Shown piece after piece: positions 32,811-40,966 of a DNA stretch of 64,000 bases. The stretch comes from Actinoplanes philippinensis (GTDB lineage: Bacteria; Actinomycetota; Actinomycetes; Mycobacteriales; Micromonosporaceae). Both the position numbers and the translations under genes were made by a program. The notes under the pieces were generated by a model. It had not been told where the DNA came from, searched no databases, and saw only the letters and a program-made list of their open reading frames with translations. How positions within the stretch are numbered: position 1 is the first letter of the stretch; the number at the start of each line of letters is the position of its first letter. Location of the stretch: NCBI RefSeq assembly GCF_900113015.1, contig NZ_FONV01000001.1:682001-746000 (forward strand). The letters are read 5' to 3'.

Positions 32811-34985
32811 CTAAGGGGTCTTCTCCGCCGGAAGCAGCAGGGTGGGGCTGGGCCGCTCCCAGACGCGGGCCGGGTCGTTGAGCGGGTCGACGTGCCAGAG
32901 AAGCACCGGGACGGTCGCCTTGACCAGCCGGCCACCGGTGACCGTGGCCATCGAGCCGGTCGTGGACAGCTGCAGATCGGTGACCTTCAGGCCGGCCAGA
33001 TAGTCGGCGGGCGCGGGCCGGCTGTCGCGGCCGGTGTTCGGCAGCAGCGCGTCGGCGAGGACGACCGCGTCCCAGGCCGGCAGCAGGAATCCGCCCAGGT
33101 CGTTGGGCAGGCAGGGCTGGCTCGTCATCTTCGCGGCGGCGTCGAGCGTGCAGGCGTCGCGCAACTCGCCGCTCGCGGCGGCCTCCGGCGCCCGGTCGGC
33201 GCAGGTGAAACGGTCCTCCTTCGCCATCCCGAACAGGTCGTGGAAATGCTGGATCTGGCCGGTGAGGACGGTCAGCGACGACTCGGTGAGCGCGGAGCAG
33301 CCCGGACCGCCGACGTAGTAGTCGACCGGCCAGTCGGCCATGCTCACCGCACGCATCTGGTAGTTGGCCATGAACCGGCTGACCGAGCCGTCGGCGATCA
33401 CCAGGCGCGGGCGGGCGTGGCCGCACACCTCCTTGATCCGCTGGACGAAGTCGGCGAACCGGGTCCAGCGGTCGGCGAAGTAGACGACAGTGGGCGGGCC
33501 GTCGGTGTCGTCGCAGATCGTCTCGTCGATCCGGTCCAGCGCCGGGAGGTGCCGGGTGCTGGCCCTGTCGTTCGGCGCGACCGCGGCCAGCAGGTCGTTG
33601 ACCAGCGACGTGGTGTAGAGGTCGGTGGCGTTGGGCTGCTGGTAGATGTCGAGGCGGTAGCCGTCCGGGAACTCGTCGGAGAGGCGGACCGCGGTGTCCG
33701 TGGCGTACTCCAGATTGGGCGGCGCCAGCTGCAGGTAGCCGGCCCGGTCGACGAACGGGCGGCCGGGCGCGCCGAAGTCGGCCAGCAGGTTCGGGGCGAT
33801 GAACGGGATCCCGGCGCCGAGCAGGCTGCTGATCGCGGTCTGCGTGGTGTCCCGGCTGTCGCCGCCGCCGATCACCACGAGCCGCGGGCCGAGCGCGTCA
33901 CGCTGCTCGATGATCATCTTGGCGATGTCGCCGGCGTGCCGGACGTCCTGGGTGGCGTCGGCGATCACCACGTGCAGGCGGTGATCGGTGGTGTCCTCGA
34001 TGTGCTTCTGGGCGAAGAGCATGGCCCGCAGCTGATCGCGTTCGGACGGGTAGTCGCGGCCGTCCGCACAGCCGGTCCCCCCGCCGGGCGGCGGGTCGCA
34101 GGAGAGCGCGCCCAGCCAGACCACCGTCAGGTCGGCGGGCTCCAGCGGCCTGTTGGCGGCCAGGATACGGCGCTCCAGCGCGGTGGTGACCGGGTCGCGG
34201 CCGAAGGCGGTCGCGGCGAACACCCCGGCGTCGGCGGTGTCCAGCAGGCCGTAGCAGCGGGTGCCGTCGGCGGTCGCCCGCAGCACGGTGATGCCGGTCG
34301 AGGTGGGCAGCGTGTAGCAGTTGTGCATGACGCCGGGCAGCCAGTCCGCGCGGGTCCAGCCGAGATAGCCGAGCAGCAGCGTCAGCACGGCCAGCACCGC
34401 CTGATGCGTGATCGTCAGGGCGGGCTGCTTGAAGAGGCCCACCAGCTTGTCGGAGACGAGCACCGGCAGGATCACCGCGGCCAGCGACACGGCCAGCGCG
34501 CGGGCCTCGGTGCTGCCCTGGAAGAACGTGGCCACGAAGACGGTCGCCGCGGCGAAGACCACGGCCGTGGTGCCGAGCACCAGGACCAGCCGCAGGTTGG
34601 GGCTGAGCAGGGTGGCGATCGCGGCCAGCGCCACGGTCACCAGGATGGTCCAGACCCCGACATAACCGGTGATGCCGGCGTGCACGATCAGCACCAGCAG
34701 GGCGAGGATCGCGGCGAGCCGGGAGCGGGGGCGGTCGGCGATGAACGACGGCAGGCTCGGCGCGTCGGCGGTCGCGTCGGCCAGCACCGACCGTACCCGC
34801 ACGCCGAGCCGCAGCAGCGCCCACAAGGCCGCCGCCGACGCCAGGACCAGCACGATCGACCAGAGACCGGCGGCGCCGGCGAGCAGCGAGCGGATCACGA
34901 TCAGCCCGGCCAGCACCACGGCGGCCAGGCGGAGGAGCACGTCCGCGGTCAACAGGGAGCGCAGCAGTCGACCGCGGCCGGACAT
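32811..34985 (-). CDS. Multi-pass membrane protein fused to periplasmic-binding-type receptor domain
   Basis: A 724-residue protein. Residues about 10-215 contain roughly six membrane helices. Residues about 225-724 are predicted extracytoplasmic and resemble type I periplasmic-binding (branched-chain amino acid receptor-like) proteins: VVWLGALSCDPP, HRLHVVIADATQDVRHAGDIA, LVVIGGGDSRDTTQTAISSLL, GIPFIAPNLLAD, and PPTVVYFADRWTRFADFVQ as a second lobe. Several cysteines probably form disulfides. No kinase, cyclase or permease domain is attached, so it looks like a stand-alone ligand receptor or a scaffold. I know no named family with this order. Transcribed towards the Gln-rich cassette, 269 bases away. 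Confidence 0.75.
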   Translation of the reverse strand: MSGRGRLLRSLLTADVLLRLAAVVLAGLIVIRSLLAGAAGLWSIVLVLASAAALWALLRLGVRVRSVLADATADAPSLPSFIADRPRSRLAAILALLVLIVHAGITGYVGVWTILVTVALAAIATLLSPNLRLVLVLGTTAVVFAAATVFVATFFQGSTEARALAVSLAAVILPVLVSDKLVGLFKQPALTITHQAVLAVLTLLLGYLGWTRADWLPGVMHNCYTLPTSTGITVLRATADGTRCYGLLDTADAGVFAATAFGRDPVTTALERRILAANRPLEPADLTVVWLGALSCDPPPGGGTGCADGRDYPSERDQLRAMLFAQKHIEDTTDHRLHVVIADATQDVRHAGDIAKMIIEQRDALGPRLVVIGGGDSRDTTQTAISSLLGAGIPFIAPNLLADFGAPGRPFVDRAGYLQLAPPNLEYATDTAVRLSDEFPDGYRLDIYQQPNATDLYTTSLVNDLLAAVAPNDRASTRHLPALDRIDETICDDTDGPPTVVYFADRWTRFADFVQRIKEVCGHARPRLVIADGSVSRFMANYQMRAVSMADWPVDYYVGGPGCSALTESSLTVLTGQIQHFHDLFGMAKEDRFTCADRAPEAAASGELRDACTLDAAAKMTSQPCLPNDLGGFLLPAWDAVVLADALLPNTGRDSRPAPADYLAGLKVTDLQLSTTGSMATVTGGRLVKATVPVLLWHVDPLNDPARVWERPSPTLLLPAEKTP

Positions 34986-35031
34986 CGATTCCCCTCCCTG
35001 TCGACGTGACGCCGATGGTAGGGGCAGGGTG

Positions 35032-35640
35032 CTACTGAAGCCGGGACGCCTCCGCCTCGATCGTCGTGTCGTCGCCGTGGCCGGTGTGCACCACCGTCGA
35101 CGGAGGCAGCGCGAACAGCCGCTTCCGGATCGAGTCGACGATCAGATCGGCATCCGAGTACGACCGGCCGGTCGCGCCCGGGCCGCCGTTGAACAGCGTG
35201 TCACCGGTGAAGACCTCGCCCAGCTCGGCCGCGTAGAGGCAGACCGCGCCCGGAGCGTGACCCGGCGTGTGCAGCACCTCCAGCGTCGACCCGGCCACCT
35301 CGATCCGGGCGCCGTCGGCGAGATCGATGTTCCACCACACGTCACGGCCGTGGGTCAGCTCCCACAGCGGCCACTCCGCCGGGTGCAGCAGGATCGGCGC
35401 GCCGGTCCGCTCGCGCAGCTCGGGCGCGACCCGGACGTGGTCGTCGTGGGCGTGGGTGCAGACGATCGCCACCAGCCGGCGCTCCCCCACCACCGCGAGG
35501 ATCGCGTCCACGTCGTGCGGGGCGTCGATCACCACACATTCGTCGTCGTCGCCGACCACCCAGATGTTGTTGTCGACGTCGAAGGTCTGACCGTCCAGGC
35601 TGAAGGTGCCGGAGACGACACCGTGATCCACACGCAGCAT
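35032..35640 (-). CDS. Metallo-beta-lactamase-fold hydrolase (glyoxalase II-like)
   Basis: A 202-residue MBL-fold enzyme. Metal ligands are in THAHDDH, in LHTPGHAPGAV, in FTGDTLFNGGPG and in the final VHTGHGDDTTI. This is the compact hydroxyacylglutathione hydrolase-like subgroup, expected to hydrolyse a thioester or similar small substrate with two zinc ions. The ATG at 35640 is taken as start; a GTG at 35658 would add six residues and neither has a good ribosome site. It stands in a minus-strand run after a hypothetical membrane protein gene. Confidence 0.85.
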   Translation of the reverse strand: MLRVDHGVVSGTFSLDGQTFDVDNNIWVVGDDDECVVIDAPHDVDAILAVVGERRLVAIVCTHAHDDHVRVAPELRERTGAPILLHPAEWPLWELTHGRDVWWNIDLADGARIEVAGSTLEVLHTPGHAPGAVCLYAAELGEVFTGDTLFNGGPGATGRSYSDADLIVDSIRKRLFALPPSTVVHTGHGDDTTIEAEASRLQ

Positions 35641-35694
35641 GCTCCGATTGTCCGCCACACGCGCCGGCGGGGAAGCGGCACCCGCGAACGCTGA

Positions 35695-36156
35695 TCAGTC
35701 GTCGGCCCGGATCCGCAGCCGCGGCGTCCCCTGATCGCACCCGGTCAGCTCGACCTTCACCCGGTCACGGCCGCGGACCGCCCGGAACTCGCCCTCGTCG
35801 TCGTCCTGCTCGTGCACCTCGAACCCCTGGGCCGGCGACAGGGACAGGATCCGGTCGCACTCGGCGACCACGATGCCGCCCGCCGTCGGGAAGGACCGGG
35901 CCGTGCCCTGGTCCGGCGACGGGGGCGAGGACGGGGACGGCGACGGCAGCCGCGACGACGACGGTTCCGCCGAGGTCTCCTCCAGCGCCTGCCGGACCTC
36001 CTCCTCGGTGACCGCGGCGCCCTGCCGGGGCGTCAGCAGACCCGAGCCGACCAGGCCGATCCCGACCACGCCGACCATCACCGCGAGGAACGCCGCGACG
36101 ATCCAGCCCAGGACGATGACCAGGGGAAGCCGGCCCAGCCGGTCGATGAGTCGCAC
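35695..36156 (-). CDS. Hypothetical single-pass membrane protein
   Basis: A 153-residue protein with GTG start. One membrane helix spans about residues 10-38 (LPLVIVLGWIVAAFLAVMV), followed by a Ser/Pro linker (SSSRLPSPSPSSPPSPDQ) and a small extracytoplasmic domain with two cysteines (VVAECDRIL, ELTGCDQGTP) probably bridged. I do not recognise a family. It is divergent from the OmpR-type two-component system, with the regulator's repeat motif in the shared intergenic region, so it could also be a target. Confidence 0.7.
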   Translation of the reverse strand: MRLIDRLGRLPLVIVLGWIVAAFLAVMVGVVGIGLVGSGLLTPRQGAAVTEEEVRQALEETSAEPSSSRLPSPSPSSPPSPDQGTARSFPTAGGIVVAECDRILSLSPAQGFEVHEQDDDEGEFRAVRGRDRVKVELTGCDQGTPRLRIRADD

Positions 36157-36180
36157 CCGGTCACTATCCGCCGCCGGACG

Positions 36181-36224
36181 CTAAGCCGGGCACCGGACAC
36201 CGCTAAGGGAAGGTTAAGAACGGT
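36181..36224. promoter_or_regulatory. 11-bp-spaced direct repeats upstream of the two-component operon
   Basis: CTAAG at 36181, GCTAAGGGAAG at 36202 and GTTAAGAACGG at 36213 repeat at 22- and 11-bp intervals, the geometry expected for an OmpR-family dimer. A matching pair occurs upstream of the PepSY gene (39078-39099), which supports binding by this regulator. Confidence 0.55.
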
Positions 36225-36257
36225 GGATCCGCCCGGCTCAGGGGCTACCGTGCAGCC

Positions 36258-36944
36258 GTGGCGAGACTCCTGCTCATCGAGGACGACCCGGCGATCCGTA
36301 CCACCCTGCTGCGCGCGCTGCGGGACCGCGGGCACGCCGTGGCGGCGGCCGCCGCGGCGATGGAGGGACTGCAGACCGCCCTCGCCGAACGGCCCGACCT
36401 GATCGTGCTCGACCTGGGCCTGCCCGACCTCGACGGGCGGGAACTGCTGCGCATGCTCCGCGCGGTCAGCCGGATCCCGGTGATCGTGGCGACCGCCCGC
36501 GACGAGGAGACCGAGATGGTGCGCCTGCTCGACGCGGGCGCCGACGACTACGTGGTGAAACCGTTCACCGCCGCCCAGCTCGACGCGCGGGTCCGGGCGG
36601 TGCTCCGGCGCGGCGGGGGTGGCGGCGCCGAGGCCGCCCCGGTCCTCGAGGTGGGCGGGCTGCGCATCGACCCGGCCGCCCGCACGGTCACTCTGGACGG
36701 CACCGGCGTCGAGCTGACCCCGCGTGAGTTCGACCTGCTGCATCATCTGGCGCTGCGGGCCGGGCAGGTGGTCACCAAGCGGGAGCTGCTCAGCGAGGTG
36801 TGGCAGGTGCCGTACGGCGGGGCCGACAAGACCGTCGACGTGCACCTGTCGTGGCTGCGCCGCAAACTAGGCGAGACCGCGCAGGAGCCCCGCTACCTGC
36901 ACACCGTCCGCGGGGTCGGCGTCAAGCTCAGCGAGCCGGCGTGA
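36258..36944 (+). CDS. OmpR-family response regulator
   Basis: A 228-residue regulator with GTG start: receiver domain with acidic pocket LIEDDPAIR, phospho-acceptor Asp52 in IVLDLGLPD, and Lys in YVVKPFTAAQ; then the winged-helix DNA-binding domain (ELTPREFDLLHHLALRAG, VDVHLSWLRRKLGE, VRGVGVKLSEP). The kinase gene overlaps its stop by GTGA. Direct repeats 34 bases upstream point to autoregulation. Like other such systems near PepSY genes it may respond to envelope or metal stress, which is inference. Confidence 0.93.
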   Translation: MARLLLIEDDPAIRTTLLRALRDRGHAVAAAAAAMEGLQTALAERPDLIVLDLGLPDLDGRELLRMLRAVSRIPVIVATARDEETEMVRLLDAGADDYVVKPFTAAQLDARVRAVLRRGGGGGAEAAPVLEVGGLRIDPAARTVTLDGTGVELTPREFDLLHHLALRAGQVVTKRELLSEVWQVPYGGADKTVDVHLSWLRRKLGETAQEPRYLHTVRGVGVKLSEPA

Positions 36945-38194
36945 GAGCCCGGCTGACGCTGCTGGTCGCGGCGACGACGGTGCTCATGCTGCTGGCCTTC
37001 CTGGTGCCGCTCGCGGTGCTGATCCGGCAGGTCGCGCAGGATCGGGCGCTGGGCCGCGCCGACGACGTCGTCCAGTCGATCGTGCCGCTCGCCGCCACCG
37101 GGGACACCGGGGCGCTGCGGCTCACGGTGGAGGCGCAGACCGTACCCGTCACGGTCTTCCTGCCGGACGGCGACGTCCTCGGCGCCCCCGCCGAACCCAC
37201 CCCCGCCGTGCTCCTCGCCGCCGCCCGGCACGGCTCGCTGACCGTCGCCACCGCCGCCGGCCGGGAACTGGTCGTGCCGGTCGTCGGCGCGGGCGGCGCC
37301 ACCGTGGTGATCCGCACCCTGGTCACCGAGGCCGAGCTGACCCGCGGCGTCACCCGCGCCTGGGCCACGCTCGCCGCCCTCGGCGTCACCCTGGTGCTGC
37401 TCGGCCTGTTCGTCGCCGACCGTCTGGCCCGCGCCATCATCCGGCCGATCAGTGAACTCTCCGCCGTCTCGCACCGCCTGGCCGGCGCGGAGCTGACCGC
37501 CCGCGCCGAGGAGTCCGGGCCACCCGAACTACGCGAGGTCGCGGGGGCGCTCAACCATCTCGCCGGCCGCATCCAGGACCTGCTCGCCGCCGAACGCGAA
37601 CGGGTCGCCGACCTGTCGCACCGGCTGCGCACGCCGCTCACCGCGCTCCGGCTGGAAGCCGAGTCGCTGCGTGACGCCGACGAGTCGGCCCGGGTCGCGG
37701 CCGCCACCGATCAACTGGCCCGCGCCGTCACCTCGGTCATCCAGCAGACCCGCCGGGCCGACGCCCCCGTCCGGCTCGCCGGCTGCGACGCCACGGCGGT
37801 GGTCGCCGCGCGGGTCGCGTTCTGGGCCGTGCTGGCCGAGGACACCGGGCGGGCCCTCCACCAGGAGCTGCCGTCCGGGCCGGCCCCGGTCGCGGTGCCC
37901 GCCGACGATCTGGCGGCGGCGCTGGACGCGCTGCTCGGCAACGTGTTCGCGCACACGCCGGACGGGACGGCGCTGTCGGTCGGCCTCGCCGCCCTGCCGG
38001 AGGGCGGGGCGGTGCTGACCGTCGCCGACGACGGGCCGGGGTTTCCGGCGGCGCTCGCCACCGGGCGGGGGGCCTCCGGGGGTGGCTCGACGGGGCTGGG
38101 CCTGGACATCGCCCGCCAGGTGGCGGCTGCCTTCGACCTGAGCCCGCCGGGCACACCCGGCGCCGTGATCCGCCTGACTCTCACCGCCCCCTGA
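36941..38194 (+). CDS. OmpR-type sensor histidine kinase
   Basis: A 417-residue kinase starting with GTG at the regulator stop. Two membrane helices (about 5-27 and 145-165) bracket a sensor region of about 115 residues; a HAMP domain (RPISELSAVSHRLAGAELT) leads to the HisKA box DLSHRLRTPLTALRLE with His227, and a HATPase domain (ALLGNVFAHTPDG, VADDGPGFP, STGLGLDIARQV). It pairs with the preceding OmpR-family regulator. The downstream convergent PepSY gene is a likely regulon member. Confidence 0.93.
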   Translation: MRARLTLLVAATTVLMLLAFLVPLAVLIRQVAQDRALGRADDVVQSIVPLAATGDTGALRLTVEAQTVPVTVFLPDGDVLGAPAEPTPAVLLAAARHGSLTVATAAGRELVVPVVGAGGATVVIRTLVTEAELTRGVTRAWATLAALGVTLVLLGLFVADRLARAIIRPISELSAVSHRLAGAELTARAEESGPPELREVAGALNHLAGRIQDLLAAERERVADLSHRLRTPLTALRLEAESLRDADESARVAAATDQLARAVTSVIQQTRRADAPVRLAGCDATAVVAARVAFWAVLAEDTGRALHQELPSGPAPVAVPADDLAAALDALLGNVFAHTPDGTALSVGLAALPEGGAVLTVADDGPGFPAALATGRGASGGGSTGLGLDIARQVAAAFDLSPPGTPGAVIRLTLTAP

Positions 38195-38265
38195 TCCCGC
38201 CGCCGGCCGGCTCCCCTCCAAGCAGCCACAACCAGCCCCCGGCCGGCTCGAGCGGCGGAGCGGGA

Positions 38266-38291
38266 CCGGCCCCGCGGGGAGGCGGGGCCGG
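38266..38291. terminator. Bidirectional hairpin between kinase and PepSY genes
   Basis: CCGGCCCCGC (38266-38275) pairs perfectly with GCGGGGCCGG (38282-38291) around a 6-nt loop, between two convergent stop codons. Confidence 0.75.
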
Positions 38292-38303
38292 ATCGGGGGG
38301 AGG

Positions 38304-38990
38304 TCAGTCGTCGCTGCCGCGGCCTCGGCCGCCCTTGTCGTCGCCGCCCTTGTCGTCGCTTCCCCGGCCGTGGTGGCTGCCGCTGTCGTCACGACCCCGG
38401 TCGTCGCTGCCCCGGTCGTCGCTGCCACGACCACGGTCGTCGCTGCCGGAGCTGCCGCGGCTACGGTCGTCGCTGCCGCTGCCGCTGCGGCCGCGGGAGC
38501 CGTCGGTGCGGTGGCGGGTCACCTCGCCGGTGGCGGCGTCCACGTCGATGTCGTGCTCGACGCCGTTGACGATCACGTCGACGTCCCAGACCAGGCGGCC
38601 GTGCTCGGTCTCGCGTTCGACGGATTCGACCCGTCCACCGCCGGCCGCCCGGATCGCGATCAACTTGGCCTGCGAAGCCGTCACCGCCGTCCCGCCTGCG
38701 GACGACGAGGACGAGTCATCGGAGGGGGAAGCGGAAGAGGAGGGAGAGGACGAGGAGGGAGACGGGGACGAGTCATCGGAGGGGGAAGCGGAAAAGGTGG
38801 GAGAGGACGAGGAGGGAGACGGGGACGGGGACACGTCCACCGAGTCGTCGGCGGTGGGCGACGGGCCGGCCGACGCCGACGGGCGGATGTCGTCGGAGCC
38901 GCCGGAGGCGAACGCGACGCCACCGAATCCGAGGGCCGCCACCACACAGGCAGTCATCATCACCGCGGCCATGTTCTTCTTGAGCTTCAT
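38304..38990 (-). CDS. Secreted PepSY-domain protein with charged repeat tail
   Basis: A 228-residue protein. A signal peptide (MKLKKNMAAVMMTACVVAAL) precedes a Ser/Pro/Asp linker of about 65 residues that contains a 57-bp tandem duplication at DNA level (38710-38823). The PepSY domain (about 100-160) reads VTASQAKLIAIRAAGG...VWDVDVIVNGVEHDIDVDAATGEV. The last 65 residues are Arg/Asp/Gly/Ser repeats (GSDDRGRGSDDRG-like). PepSY domains inhibit or regulate secreted enzymes or bind envelope partners. It is convergent with an OmpR-type system whose repeat motif also occurs about 90 bases upstream of this gene. Confidence 0.85.
   Translation of the reverse strand: MKLKKNMAAVMMTACVVAALGFGGVAFASGGSDDIRPSASAGPSPTADDSVDVSPSPSPSSSSPTFSASPSDDSSPSPSSSSPSSSASPSDDSSSSSAGGTAVTASQAKLIAIRAAGGGRVESVERETEHGRLVWDVDVIVNGVEHDIDVDAATGEVTRHRTDGSRGRSGSGSDDRSRGSSGSDDRGRGSDDRGSDDRGRDDSGSHHGRGSDDKGGDDKGGRGRGSDD
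38710..38823. repeat. 57-bp tandem duplication inside the PepSY gene linker
   Basis: The sequence starting GACGAGTCATCGGAGGGGGA at 38710 recurs at 38767, a 57-bp (19-codon) in-frame duplication encoding Asp/Ser/Pro-rich linker. Differences between copies are few, implying recent expansion. Confidence 0.8.
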
Positions 38991-39077
38991 CGTTCTTCCC
39001 TTCGACGGTTCGTGCGTCCGGTGTTCCGGACCGGGAGAACAATCGCGGGAAGATCACTATGGGCGCGCTGTGTGAAC

Positions 39078-39099
39078 GTTAAGGCCGCGCTAACGCCGC
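39078..39099. promoter_or_regulatory. 11-bp direct repeat upstream of the PepSY gene
   Basis: GTTAAGGCCGC followed directly by GCTAACGCCGC gives a tandem 11-bp repeat about 90 bases upstream of the PepSY start. It resembles the repeats in front of the OmpR-type operon at 36202-36223. It also covers the last codon and stop of the MFS gene. Confidence 0.5.
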
Positions 39100-40299
39100 G
39101 GTCCTCCGGCCGAGCCGTGCGAAGATCCAGGCGGCCGGCGCCAGCAGACCGGCGGACACCAGCAACGCGACCGGGATGGACGTCCGCCCGGCCAGCGCAC
39201 CGAGCGGCGGCCCGCCCGCGACCTGCCCGATCGCGTCGAACTGGCTGTTCACGGAGAGCACTGTGGCGCGGGTGGACGAGTCGATTCCCCGGTTCAGCCA
39301 GGCGGATTCGAGCGGCCCGGACAGCGCCCGCGCCGCGTTGCGGGCCCACAGCGCGCCGACCGCCGCCCACAGCGCCCCGGCGAGGGCGAAGCCGATCATC
39401 CCGGCGACCTGCACGAGCACGAGGATCGTCAGCAGCCGGGGCAGGTGACCGGATTCGGTCAGCCCCGCTCGTTCGACGGCGTAGTTGGCGCCCAGCCCGA
39501 TCAGCTGGCCGACGATGGCCAGCCCGGCGAACCAGACGGCCGGGGACGACACCCCGAGCACCGGCGGCAGCGCGAAGACGTCCAGCAGGTGCGCCGTCCA
39601 CAGCCTGTCGAACGCCTCCCCGGACAGCCCGACGAGCAGGCTGACCAGCAGGAACGAGCGGACCAGCGGCCGCTGCCGGGCCTGCCGCACGCCGGCTGTG
39701 AAGGTGGCCCGCATCAGGCCGAAGGTGAGGCGCTCGTCCGCGGCGGCCGGCCGGAAGCGCGGTTCCCGCATCAGTGCCACGAGGACCACGGCGAGCAGGA
39801 GATAGCCGACACCGGCGAGGAGCATCGGCAGCCGCAGGCCGAGCAGCCCGACCGCACCCGCGGCGGCCGATCCGAGGACCATCGCGCCCAGCTCCAGCCG
39901 TTGCCCGCGCAGGAACACGTGGGTCAGCCGCTCCTCGCCCACCTCGTCGGCGATCCACGCCTCGATCGCCCCGGACGTGAACGTGTACCCGATCCCCCAC
40001 ACGACCTGCGCCGCCAGGATCCAGCCGAACGTCGGCAGACCACCCTGCAACAACAGCGAAAGACCGATCAAAATCAGCCCTAGTTGTACGGACAGAGTGC
40101 GCGACCGGGCATCCGCGAGCACTCCTGTCGGCACCTCGCCGAGGAAACAGGTGATCTCCATGACGGTGCCGACGAGCACCAGCTGCACCGGCGACAGGTG
40201 CGCCACCTGCACGTGGAAGACGAGCAGCAGGGTGAACGCGAAAGTCCACAGGAAACCGGAAACCGCGGTGAGCAGGTAGTAGACGCGCTGCTGACTCAA
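39079..40299 (-). CDS. MFS transporter
   Basis: A 406-residue 12-helix major facilitator. The loop 2-3 motif reads GEVPTGVLADARSRTLSVQ, a version of the MFS A motif, and the N-terminus is RVYYLLTAVSGFLWTFAFT, seen in small-molecule effluxers of the actinobacterial drug/MFS type. Substrate unknown. The gene is divergent from a lipoprotein gene with 65 bases between and lies 88 bases upstream of the PepSY gene on the same strand. Confidence 0.88.
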   Translation of the reverse strand: MSQQRVYYLLTAVSGFLWTFAFTLLLVFHVQVAHLSPVQLVLVGTVMEITCFLGEVPTGVLADARSRTLSVQLGLILIGLSLLLQGGLPTFGWILAAQVVWGIGYTFTSGAIEAWIADEVGEERLTHVFLRGQRLELGAMVLGSAAAGAVGLLGLRLPMLLAGVGYLLLAVVLVALMREPRFRPAAADERLTFGLMRATFTAGVRQARQRPLVRSFLLVSLLVGLSGEAFDRLWTAHLLDVFALPPVLGVSSPAVWFAGLAIVGQLIGLGANYAVERAGLTESGHLPRLLTILVLVQVAGMIGFALAGALWAAVGALWARNAARALSGPLESAWLNRGIDSSTRATVLSVNSQFDAIGQVAGGPPLGALAGRTSIPVALLVSAGLLAPAAWIFARLGRRTAALARP

Positions 40300-40364
40300 C
40301 CGGCGCTCATCTCATGGTTCGGGGCCACGGCCGACACCTTAGCCGGGCTATCCTCCCCGTACCC

Positions 40365-40949
40365 ATGAATATCTCCGTCTTGCGCCCGCTATCGCCGATC
40401 GTCGCGTTGGTCCTGCTCAGCGCCTGTGCGCCGCCCGGCACCGTGCCCGTTCCGGAGACCGGGCGGTCGACTCCGGCCCGGCCCGTGCCGTCGGCGTCCG
40501 CGGTGCGGCTCCCCGATCCGGTGCCCCGGTGTGTCGACGGGCGGGAAATCTCGGTCGGCGAGGGGGACGCGGCGTCCGGGCTGCGCGCCGTGGGGATCCG
40601 GCTGCGCAACTGCGGCGATAACGCGTACCAGATCATGGGTTATCCGGACCTCGGCGTCCTCGACGAGGACCGCAAGCCGCTCGATGTGCGGGTCCTGCAC
40701 GGTGTCGGCGAGGTGACCGCCCTGCCGCCGTGGCAGGTCGAGCCGGCACGGCTGACCGTCGAGCCCGGTGAGACGGTCCACGCGCTGCTGGTGTGGCGCA
40801 ACCTGACGACCGATGCGGAGACGGTGGCGGTCGGCGAGTTCGTGAGCGTCGCCGAGAAGACCGGGCAGCCGCGGCACCTGCTCGCGTTGCACATCGACGC
40901 CGGCAACACGGGCAAGGTCGCGATCAGCCCGTGGACCAGTCAATCCTGA
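40365..40949 (+). CDS. DUF4232-type lipoprotein
   Basis: A 194-residue protein from the ATG at 40365. The signal sequence ends in a lipobox (LVLLSACAPPG), so it is probably lipid-anchored outside the membrane. After a Pro/Thr linker the domain reads GLRAVGIRLRNCGDNAYQIMGYPDLGVLDEDRKP, then VEPGETVHALLVWRN and LLALHIDAGNTGKVAISPW. This is the beta-sandwich pattern of DUF4232 proteins, common in actinomycetes and of unknown function. The next gene begins 17 bases downstream, suggesting an operon with the sigma-factor cluster. Confidence 0.82.
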   Translation: MNISVLRPLSPIVALVLLSACAPPGTVPVPETGRSTPARPVPSASAVRLPDPVPRCVDGREISVGEGDAASGLRAVGIRLRNCGDNAYQIMGYPDLGVLDEDRKPLDVRVLHGVGEVTALPPWQVEPARLTVEPGETVHALLVWRNLTTDAETVAVGEFVSVAEKTGQPRHLLALHIDAGNTGKVAISPWTSQS

Positions 40950-40966
40950 CCGGGAGAAGATCTACT

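Noticed and set aside
32807..32819. ACCCCT-A-AGGGGT palindrome
   Set aside because: Short (6-bp arms, 1-nt centre) and overlaps the last codons and stop of the receptor-like gene; too weak to call as a terminator on its own.
32781..35009. 742-residue plus-strand open frame
   Set aside because: Antisense to the receptor-like membrane protein, and of Arg/Gly/Glu/Gln-rich shadow composition.
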